Source of the DNA: CAYRJA01 sp964424455
GTDB taxonomy: Bacteria > Bacteroidota > Bacteroidia > Chitinophagales > UBA10324
Assembly (NCBI GenBank): GCA_964424455.1
Contig: CAYRJA010000006.1
Location: forward strand, 1-48,162
Direction: 5' to 3'
Length of the DNA stretch: 48,162 nucleotides
This document shows, in pieces, positions 9,501-16,800 of the stretch. Within the stretch, counting starts at the first letter, position 1; each line of letters opens with the position of its first letter. The position numbers and the translations under genes are program-made. The notes under the pieces are model-generated. The model saw nothing but the letters and a program-made list of their open reading frames with translations. It ran no database searches and was not told the origin of the DNA.

Positions 9501-9767
9501 TTATCAGTGTTTATGATTCTGAAAGAGCGTTCAGGGGAAAATGAAGCGATTGCAGAAAAAACAAAGAAAACTGTAACACCTGAACGGCTGGATGAGTTGA
9601 TGAAAAGTTATCTTCACATGAATGCTAACAGGATTTTTCGTTCAAGACAGCGATTGCATGAGATGGTAGTTTATGATTTTCTCTACCGTTATTATAAATC
9701 GGAAATTGCGAAGCAGAAAAATAAAGGTGTAATAACCGCGCCCGTTAAAGATTTTATAAACAGCTAA
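6588..9767 (+). CDS. lanB: Full-length class I lanthipeptide dehydratase LanB
   Basis: 1059 residues, full length for a single-chain LanB. Family knowledge: the N-terminal domain transfers glutamate from glutamyl-tRNA to Ser/Thr of the core, and the C-terminal SpaB_C domain eliminates it to leave dehydro-residues, the substrate of LanC. The N-terminal domain shows the hallmark MRYLLRMAGRCTPFGLFAG (residues ~80-98). The C-terminal domain starts around residue 765 (DEWLYFKFYCG) and contains WFFIRYADPKNHLRVRLH (~803-820) and IDTYQRELERYD. It is the only dehydratase here, so it must serve every precursor of the locus. It directly follows lanC2 (6 bp) and precedes the SET-domain gene by 11 bp. The first ~200 bp are AT-rich like the cassette genes, then composition returns to the genome's normal level, a possible recombination boundary. 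Confidence 0.93.
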   Translation: METFVKIYSDFKTNVVRTPQFPLSVINDLSVTVLKSFASDTKFQESIFIASPVLYGELIKWLSEEIKDEKEKERITISLMRYLLRMAGRCTPFGLFAGCSTAVTGSETTVMLKPQQEYKKHTRLDMHYLCALAQELSRIPEIKEQLTYYPNSSIYRSGEQLRYVQYSIKGNRRVHEIAAITYSEYVQKILDKAANGAGINEIVAAITGEKITKQMARAFTEEMLEAQVLVNNLEPAITGAEFLEQLMATLSKNQKAVESTAFNLLGELKNAIEKVNSSSVGLDIKIYEDIIEKIKGLKINFEPGMLFQTDMIKPTVTATVSEETVQDVLKGIELLNLFTTEPRETNLTKFKEAFYERYEEQEIPLLQVLDTESGIGYLQQNTAGDVSPLVDDIGIMFSGRNNSIQWNRIQSFLLKKYLEAVKNDSYETELTKADLESLEKFSNKSVTLPNTIAAMISIVEGKDANNPKEKIHIISAGGSSAANLLGRFCHADEDILKLTKEITQKEEELNPDKIFAEIVHLPEARTGNILLRPVLRKYEIPYLAKSCVTKEFQITPDDLMISVRNNRIMLRSKRLNKEIVPRLSTAHNYSANSLPVYHFLCDMQTQDVKAGVGFNWGALSNEYTFMPRVVYENLILSLAAWNLSKEDFKQILTIKENDWKQTVNEWRTKFKMPRYVSLADGDNELVIDLENYLCVKTLAETIKKREGIHLVEFIFNPDNAVVKGPEGSFVNQFIISYYRNEKEESIIKNEFENQSVIAAKRRFAAADEWLYFKFYCGNKTTNTILTKYVKPITKQLIAEKKIDKWFFIRYADPKNHLRVRLHCPNPALANDIIRIINQATEKYFKEGLIWKTQIDTYQRELERYDWENIELAEDLFYRDSKVIADIIEILEGDRGDKIRWLLSLRSMDMLLNDFGYNIIEKVNLFKQLKDSFGNEFGMNKNLKLQLDKKYRNNRKQVEKFLDYKKDYESEYLSVFMILKERSGENEAIAEKTKKTVTPERLDELMKSYLHMNANRIFRSRQRLHEMVVYDFLYRYYKSEIAKQKNKGVITAPVKDFINS

Positions 9768-9778
9768 TAATTTTTTGC

Positions 9779-10105
9779 ATGTCGCTCTATACTGCTCCTT
9801 CTGACATACATGGCTTTGGGCTTTTTTCGGACGAGCAGATAAAAGAGAATGAGAAAATCGGAATTATATTCAACAGGATAAGTAATACAGGAATATTTGC
9901 TAATGATTTTAAAGAGAATTTATTCGGTCGTTTTACAAACCATTCAAAAAATCCAAACACAAAAATAGTTTTACAGCAAGGTCATATTATTCTTCAGGCA
10001 ATCAGCATGATTGATCCGTCAGAAGAAATCACCGCCGACTATAACGAACTGATTGAGTTGTTTAATCATGATCCCACAGCAAGCAGCATAATAAAACTCC
10101 GGTAA
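9779..10105 (+). CDS. Small SET-domain protein (putative lysine methyltransferase)
   Basis: 108 residues that are essentially a bare SET domain: S-adenosylmethionine-binding HGFGLFS at residues 10-16, the NHSKNPNT block (NHSxxPN in the family) and EEITADYNE near the C-terminus, with the usual Asp-Tyr. No pre-SET or post-SET Cys clusters. SET enzymes methylate lysine side chains of proteins. It follows lanB by 11 bp on the same strand and is the last gene of the apparent operon, so it could methylate Lys in the precursor or a translation or ribosomal protein (inference). Small bacterial SET proteins also occur outside RiPP loci, so the link is not proven. Confidence 0.8.
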   Translation: MSLYTAPSDIHGFGLFSDEQIKENEKIGIIFNRISNTGIFANDFKENLFGRFTNHSKNPNTKIVLQQGHIILQAISMIDPSEEITADYNELIELFNHDPTASSIIKLR

Positions 10106-10473
10106 GTAGATACACCTTTTTCTATTGCAAGAAGATTCTCTTCTCTGATTTCTCCATCAATCAAAGAAGTATAATAATATATAGTAAGGTACTCTGCGGG
10201 AACAGAAACAATGTTTATCCTTAGCTTTCTTTGTGAAAACCTTCGTGCGCTTAGTGGTTTCTTTATTACCACTATGAACACAAAAAAAATAGTACAAAGA
10301 ATCACAAAGCTGATGTGGATACTGTATCCTGAAACGTACACAAATATTTATTGGTATAGAATCATGTCTATTCCTAACTACAAAAAATAGTGTGAGTGAG
10401 GATAATTGTTACTTCCTTTTATATCAGAAAGAAAATTTCCTTACGATTATTGTGACAACAAAAATCTAATCAA
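10106..10473. other. Non-coding gap after the RiPP operon
   Basis: 368 bp without a convincing gene. A minus-strand frame of 91 codons crosses it but has no recognisable domain and overlaps both the SET gene and the inverted repeat below. The gap holds the inverted repeat at 10223-10309 and, near the end, an AT-rich stretch that must contain the promoter of the PLP-enzyme gene; no TAnnTTTG box is evident there. Confidence 0.6.
10223..10309. repeat. Imperfect ~87-bp inverted repeat
   Basis: Outer arms are ctttgtg (10229-10235) and cacaaag (10303-10309); inner arms are tagtggt (10252-10258) and accacta (10268-10274) around a 9-base centre. The arms contain the ttcgtgcgcttagtgg / cacaaag vocabulary seen in degenerate interspersed repeats of many environmental bacteria (recollection, not searched). 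It could be a remnant miniature element or fold as a transcript end for the lanB-SET operon. Confidence 0.55.
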
Positions 10474-11742
10474 ATGGCAAAATACCTTACCAACCACGAG
10501 CAAAACATGAGAATAATTGACCAGGTGGGAATTACCTCAGCGGGGCTCGGTATCATCCTACTTTCAACAGAAGATGAAAAGTTAGATGGCAGAACTGTAA
10601 CAGTCTTCGGAAAGAAATTGATTAACTTCAGTTCGTGCAGCTACCTGGGATTGGAGCACCACCCTCGTGTGAAGGAAAAAGCCATTGAAGCGATTCATAA
10701 CTACGGTACTCAATTCTCTTCTTCTCGAGCATACATTTCACTTGGCTTATACCGTGAGTTGGAAAATAATTTAAGCTTAATGTTTGAAGCGCCGGTAGTT
10801 GTTTCCGCTTCTACTACTCTTGGTCACATATCAAATATGCCTGTACTGATTGGCAGTAAAGATGTAGTGATTCTTGATGCACAGGTTCATGCGAGCGTGC
10901 AAACAGCAGTACAATTTCTGAAATCAAGAAATGTCCCTATAGAGCTTATCCGTCACAATCGGATGGATATGCTTGAAGATAAAATTCTTGAACTGAAAGA
11001 TAAGTACGAAAAAATCTGGTACATGGCGGATGGTGTTTATTCCATGTATGGCGATTATGCACCTTTAGATGAATTGATGAAGATGTTGAACCAATACGAC
11101 CAACTACACCTGTATATTGATGATGCACATGGAATGAGTTGGATAGGGAAACATGGTACCGGTTATGCAAAAACAGGATTACCGCGCCATCAGCGAATTT
11201 TTCTTGTTACATCGCTGAATAAAGCATTTGCAGCCGGAGGCGGAGCATTAGTATATCCGAATGAAGAATGGAAAAGAAAAGTGCGCAACTGCGGAAGTAC
11301 TATGGTTTTTTCAGGACCGGTTCAGCCTTCGTCACTTGGAGCGGCAATAGCATCATCCGAAATTCATTTGTCTGATGAGATATACAAGTTACAAGATCAA
11401 TTACATGACAAGATAAAATTCTTTGTTGATACAGCTAAAAAATTAGAACTACCGCTTATCAGTAATACAATGTCTCCAATTAAATTCATAGGCGTTGGAA
11501 AACCGGGAGTAGGGTACAGCATGGTTCGCCGGTTGATGGATGCAGGATACTATATTAATCTGTCTGTGTTCCCCAGTGTTTCATACAATAACACGGGGCT
11601 TAGGTTACCACTGACTAATCATCTGACTTATGAGGACATAGAAGGTGTATTAACAGCCATTGCCCGTGAGTTGCCTATTGCTTTGCAGGAAGAGGATTCA
11701 AGCATGAAGAGTATCTATCAGGCATTTAAGATGGTAGGATAG
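10474..11742 (+). CDS. Alpha-oxoamine synthase-family PLP enzyme (KBL/BioF/SPT type)
   Basis: 422 residues of the fold-type I aminotransferase class II family, which condenses an amino acid with an acyl thioester and releases CO2. Seen: FSSCSYLGLEHHP, the GTQFSSSRAY substrate loop, LDAQVHASV, the cofactor-ring Asp and His in YIDDAHGMSWIGKHGTG, and the probable Schiff-base Lys in VTSLNKAFAAGGG. Candidate roles are 8-amino-7-oxononanoate synthase, 2-amino-3-ketobutyrate ligase, serine palmitoyltransferase or the cysteate acyltransferase of sulfonolipid synthesis, all known in Bacteroidota; sequence alone does not separate them here. No biotin or threonine-degradation genes are nearby. It is a single-gene unit ended by the terminator at 11769-11799. 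A link to the lanthipeptide locus is possible but unsupported. Confidence 0.85.
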   Translation: MAKYLTNHEQNMRIIDQVGITSAGLGIILLSTEDEKLDGRTVTVFGKKLINFSSCSYLGLEHHPRVKEKAIEAIHNYGTQFSSSRAYISLGLYRELENNLSLMFEAPVVVSASTTLGHISNMPVLIGSKDVVILDAQVHASVQTAVQFLKSRNVPIELIRHNRMDMLEDKILELKDKYEKIWYMADGVYSMYGDYAPLDELMKMLNQYDQLHLYIDDAHGMSWIGKHGTGYAKTGLPRHQRIFLVTSLNKAFAAGGGALVYPNEEWKRKVRNCGSTMVFSGPVQPSSLGAAIASSEIHLSDEIYKLQDQLHDKIKFFVDTAKKLELPLISNTMSPIKFIGVGKPGVGYSMVRRLMDAGYYINLSVFPSVSYNNTGLRLPLTNHLTYEDIEGVLTAIARELPIALQEEDSSMKSIYQAFKMVG

Positions 11743-11768
11743 CAGCCAGTTCTGTTACAGTGAAATGA

Positions 11769-11799
11769 AAAATCCTTCTCTACAACAGAAGGATTTTTT
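11769..11799 (+). terminator. Rho-independent terminator of the PLP-enzyme gene
   Basis: A perfect 11-bp stem (11769-11779 with 11787-11797), a 7-base loop ctacaac and a T tract to 11799. It lies 27 bp after the PLP-enzyme stop. It falls inside the longest possible frame of the next gene, so that gene must start downstream at 11876. Confidence 0.9.
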
Positions 11800-11875
11800 A
11801 TTTCAGGGCGACACATATTGTTTGACAGATATTTCCTCATTTTTACCTCTTGGAAAAATACTTACCCGAATCTGT

Positions 11876-13720
11876 ATGGTAAAATCTGAAAAGAAAAAAC
11901 TACCAAAGTCTGACCGGAAGAAAACGAAAGTAGCTCAACCGGTATCTTGGCTGCATATCTTTCTGTTAATTGCTTTTACCTTTCTTTTATATAGTAATTC
12001 TATTAATCATGACTATGCGCTTGATGATGATATAGTAACGCGGCTGAATAGTTATGTGCAGAAAGGATTGTCCGGAATTCCTGATATTTTTTCTCATGGC
12101 ATGCTGAAAGGATTTAACAATATAAACGACCGCTTTTCTCCATACCGCCCGCTGCCGTTAATGACTTTTGCCGTAGAGAAACAGTTCTTCGGAAACAACC
12201 CTGTTGCTCATCATTTCTTCAATGTGATATACTATGTAATTTGTGTTACAGTTGTGTTCTTGCTGTTACAGAAACTATTTCCTGATACCAATATCTTATT
12301 TCCTTTTTCAATGGCATTGCTTTTTGCAGCTCATCCTATTCACACAGAGGTGGTTGCTAATATTAAAAGCCGCGATGAAATTCTTAGTCTGTTGTTTGCA
12401 GCGCTTGCATTCCTGTTATTGATGAATAAAATCACAGAGATTGAAAAAGGAAAAATTCTGCTTGCCCCTTCTATTTTCTTTTTCCTTTCACTGCTTGCTA
12501 AGGAGAGTGCAATCACATTGGGGATGATTGTTCCGCTGATGTTGTATTTTTTCACTCAACTGAATATTTCTAAAATATTAAAATCCAGCCTGCCTTTTGC
12601 CGGTGCAGCTATCATTTACCTGCTGATACGAATAAGTGTTCAGGATAATGTCCCTTCGGCAGATGATAAAATGGATATTATCAACAACACACTGGCTGCA
12701 GCGCCCGATTTAGCCCATCGTTACGCCACAGCAGTTCAGATTATAGGAAAATATCTTTTGCTGCTTATTGCGCCTGTTACACTTTCAGCAGATTATTCTT
12801 ATGCGCAAATACCGATTGTAGGTTGGTCAGACTGGAAAGCTTTTGTTCCGCTCTTAGTGATTCTATCCCTTCTTGTTTTCAGTTTTATTTCATTCAAGAA
12901 AAAAGAGCCGCTTTCCTTTTGTGTGCTGTATTTCTTTATTACGATGATAATGGTATCCAACATCTTTATGCAAATAGGAGCTACACTTGCTGAACGGTTT
13001 TTATTTGTGCCGTCACTATCTGTCTGCATTGCCATACCTGTTTTATTGGTTAGGATATCAAAACAGAATGTAAAGAATATTACACTCACCCATTCAAGAG
13101 TTTTTTCGGGAGTTATTGGTGTTATACTGCTTTTATTTTCATTGAAAACCATTTCAAGAAACAGTGATTGGAAAAACAACTATACCTTATTCACTGCCGG
13201 ATTACTAAGCGCACCTAACAGCGCTTCTGCACACTCTTCTTATGCCAGTGAACTGAGAAGAAAGGCAGAGCAAGAGCCAATGAGCTTAGAGCAACGGCAA
13301 AAGTTATTAGACGAATCTGTTGAAGAATACTGGAAAGCGCTAAAGATTTATCCAAAATATGCAGAAGCAAGTTACAATATGGGTGTAAGTTTTTGGGACG
13401 GAAATAATATAGACTCTGCCGCTGCTGCTTACCGCAGAACTATTCTAATCAACCCTAATTACCAGAATGCATTGAATAACCTTGGTGTTTATTATATTAA
13501 GAAGTCAAAATATGACTCTGCTATAATTATTTATAAAACGCTAATCAGAAAAAACCCTGAGTATGCACAGGCGTATGCAAATATTGGCGCTGCTTATCAT
13601 AATATCCGCAGTTATGATAGCGCATTATATTATTATAATAAAGCGCTGCTGTTGAATCCGAATAATGAAAATGTACTGAACAATATTAAGTCTATAAATA
13701 ATTTGAAATCAGGCATTTAA
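11876..13720 (+). CDS. Polytopic membrane protein with C-terminal TPRs (TMTC/GT-C-like)
   Basis: About 614 residues from ATG 11876, preferred over ATG 11765 because a terminator hairpin lies between them and the protein then begins with a normal basic segment before its first membrane helix. The N-terminal ~430 residues carry about ten hydrophobic helices. Loop motifs NHDYALDDD, YRPLPLMTFAVE and HPIHTEVVANIKSRDEIL resemble TMTC-type GT-C proteins (DUF1736), which in eukaryotes O-mannosylate proteins. The C-terminal ~150 residues form three to four tetratricopeptide repeats (for example ALNNLGVYYIKKSKYDSAI). Likely an inner-membrane glycosyltransferase using a lipid-linked sugar (inference). 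It is followed by an AT-rich gap of 114 bp before the adhesin gene. Confidence 0.78.
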   Translation: MVKSEKKKLPKSDRKKTKVAQPVSWLHIFLLIAFTFLLYSNSINHDYALDDDIVTRLNSYVQKGLSGIPDIFSHGMLKGFNNINDRFSPYRPLPLMTFAVEKQFFGNNPVAHHFFNVIYYVICVTVVFLLLQKLFPDTNILFPFSMALLFAAHPIHTEVVANIKSRDEILSLLFAALAFLLLMNKITEIEKGKILLAPSIFFFLSLLAKESAITLGMIVPLMLYFFTQLNISKILKSSLPFAGAAIIYLLIRISVQDNVPSADDKMDIINNTLAAAPDLAHRYATAVQIIGKYLLLLIAPVTLSADYSYAQIPIVGWSDWKAFVPLLVILSLLVFSFISFKKKEPLSFCVLYFFITMIMVSNIFMQIGATLAERFLFVPSLSVCIAIPVLLVRISKQNVKNITLTHSRVFSGVIGVILLLFSLKTISRNSDWKNNYTLFTAGLLSAPNSASAHSSYASELRRKAEQEPMSLEQRQKLLDESVEEYWKALKIYPKYAEASYNMGVSFWDGNNIDSAAAAYRRTILINPNYQNALNNLGVYYIKKSKYDSAIIIYKTLIRKNPEYAQAYANIGAAYHNIRSYDSALYYYNKALLLNPNNENVLNNIKSINNLKSGI

Positions 13721-13834
13721 AATAGATTAAAATCAAATAAATTAATTATATTATATTATTATACCTATAAATAGGTAACCTTTTAGAAATAGTTGGGTAA
13801 TAAGCTCTGAAAAAAGGAAAAAACACCCAATTTA

Positions 13835-16800
13835 ATGAAAAAGGTAAGCCTTTTACTTATATTGCTTATATGCTTCTTGTTATCCAAGAGCATATATGCT
13901 CAGGTTAACGCTGATTTTACTATTAATTATCAGTACCCTAATTGCTCGCCTACAGTTATCACTTTTGTGAATAATTCGACCGGCTATGGCACATTGACTT
14001 ATGAGTGGAATTTTGGACAGGGCAATCCCGGGATAAATTCGACACAATCTAACCCAAGTACTACTTATGATAAATGCGGAACTTACAATGTAACATTAAC
14101 AGCAATTAACGGGAACGGGAAAAGAAATACTATCACTAAAAAGGTTATCACTAATTGTAAACCGGTTGCCAATTTTACAGTTACCGGTGGACAAGGTTGT
14201 TTGCCCTCCACTGCCACATTTACCAGCACATCACTTCCCGGTTCAGGAACCATTGTAGATTATGTATGGGATTTTGGAGACGGATTTGGCGGAACCGGCG
14301 CTAATCCTTCACACACTTATACTACTTCGGGCTGCAAGACAGTTACGCTTATCATCACTAACTCAAATGGCTGTATAGATGATACAACTTTTACGGATAT
14401 TGTTTGTCCGGCTGATGCCCCTGAAGCAGATTTTACTTCATCTAATCCCAATTCATGTTATGCGCCTCTGAATGTTGACTATACACCTGCTGTAACAGGC
14501 ACCAGTCCACCATACACTTATCAATGGAACCTCCCCGGAGGAACACCGGCGTCCTCTACGGCATCAAATCCGAAGATTACTTATGATACTCCCGGATTTT
14601 ACAATACACAGTTGGTTGTTACAGACAGCAAGGGCTGTACTGATACGCTGGTAAAAAATAATTATGTGCTAATCGGGACGAACATTGCAGATTTTAAATT
14701 ATCTGCAACGAAAGGATGTGTGCCACTTTCAGTCTATTGTACATTTCCATATAAATCAGCTGTTAACAATCTTAGTTGGGAAGCCACCGGCTCATCTGTT
14801 ACAACAGGTACCGGAGGTGAATTTTTAACTACCTATACTTCTCCGGGTACTTATCAGATTTGTCTGGAAGCCACATATCCCGGGAATTGTATTGTTCGGA
14901 AATGCACTACGATAACAGTGGGTAGCCGCCCGCAAGCCGACTTTACTGTAACAGGTAATCAGGAGACTTGTGCTCCGCCATTAAATAATGTAGTATTCAC
15001 GAACAAGTCAAGTGGTATCGGCAATTTGAGTTATCAATGGAGTTTCCCTGGCGGAAACCCTTCTTCCTCTTCTTCAGCAACTCCTCCGGCAGTTAATTAT
15101 TCCTCATGTGGAAATTACGCTGTGTCATTGATTGTCATAGACCAGGGAGGTTGTGCAGATACGCTGAAGCAAGATAGCCTGATAAAAATAAATTGTCCGG
15201 TATCAAATGTTGTTGTATCAGCACAAAAGGGATGTGTTCCTTATGATGTTACTTTCAACAGTACAGGCAGCACGGGAAATCCTGTTAAATGGTGGTGGAA
15301 TTTTGGTGATACTACAAATACAGACATTATTCAGTCCACACAGCAAAATCCAAGTCATGTCTTTAAGAAGATGGGATGCTTTGATGTTAAACTTATTATT
15401 GAAAATGCTTTAAAGTGCAGAGATACAGTAAAACTCACCAGCTTCATTTGTACCGGTTCAAAAGCTACTGCTAAATTCTCAGCCAATCCGACAAACTTGT
15501 GTGCAGGGTTGCCTGTAAGTTTTACTAATCTTTCTACAGGAATAGATTCAAAGACAAAATATTACTGGGATTTTAAGGGGTCACCTCCTTTTGATATAAT
15601 GTCAACAGTTAAGAGCCCCACATATACTTATTCTGATACAGGGATATTTGATGTGGCATTGATAGTAAGCAATAATGGTTGCAACGATACGCTGAATATT
15701 CCACGAATGATTAAAGTAAAACCTCCGATAGCGGTATTAACAGTAGAAAGAAGTTGCCTTGATAAAAACAATGTAACGCTTCATGGAGAGAAATCAGTGG
15801 GAGCCGATACTTATGAGTGGAGTATTCCGGGGGGAAGCCCGTCCACATCGAATAGTCCGTTTGTTAATGTGCATTTTAATTCTGTAGGCGATTACCCGGC
15901 AACATTAACAGTCACAAACAAATCTACAGGATGTTCTAATACTGCCAAGCAAACTATTTACATAAGACATATAAAATCAGACTTTACAGCGCCAAAGAAG
16001 GAAGGATGTCCTCCGTTTGAGGCATGCCTTCAGAATCTTTCAGTAGATGCGAGCACTTATCAGTGGTATATCACAAATCAGATCGGAACAATATTCTTTT
16101 GGGGTAAGGCACAAGATCCTTGTCCTACGCTGACAAACCCTGGTGTGTATAATGTAAAACTTATTGCCATGGATATTAACGGATGTAAAGATACGATTTA
16201 CAAACCGCAGTATTTTACGGTTTATGGATTGAAAGCAAGATTCGCAGGTGGAAAAGAAGGGTGTGCTCCTGTTACAGTTCCCTTTACAGATGAGTCATCT
16301 TCACCCACCACATCTGTTCCGGTAGCATGGAACTGGGATTTCGGCGACCCGCTAAGCGGTTCAGATAATTATTCCACTCAGCAAAATCCTTCCCATACCT
16401 ATACGCGTGACGGAATTTTTCAAATTGTACTTGCCATTACAGATAACCATGGATGTGTGTCTTCATACACTTCAAACACTAATGCGGTCATGGTATCTAA
16501 GCCTGCTGCAGAATTTCTGGCCAGCGATACGATAGTGTGTTTGGGGAATTCTATCTGTTTTAAAGATCAGACGAAGGGGATGGTACAAGATTATCGCTAT
16601 AGATGGGATTTTGGAGATAGCTCACCTGTAACTTCGGTTCCTAACCCTTGCTATACATATAAAGATACCGGATGGTATAATGTAAAATTAAGTATTTCAA
16701 ACTGGTGGGGGTGTAAAGATTCTCTTACGAAGTACCAGTACATCCATGTTGTAACACCCAACGCCAACTTCTCGGCAGATAGTGTTGCTACCAGTTGTCC

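Noticed and set aside
10066..10341. 91-codon minus-strand ORF after the SET gene
   Set aside because: It overlaps the SET coding region and spans the inverted repeat at 10223-10309; its hydrophobic stretch comes from AT-rich repeat DNA and no domain is recognisable.
11765..11875. N-terminal extension of the TPR membrane protein from ATG 11765
   Set aside because: It reads through a perfect 11-bp terminator hairpin belonging to the previous gene; ATG 11876 is the sensible start.
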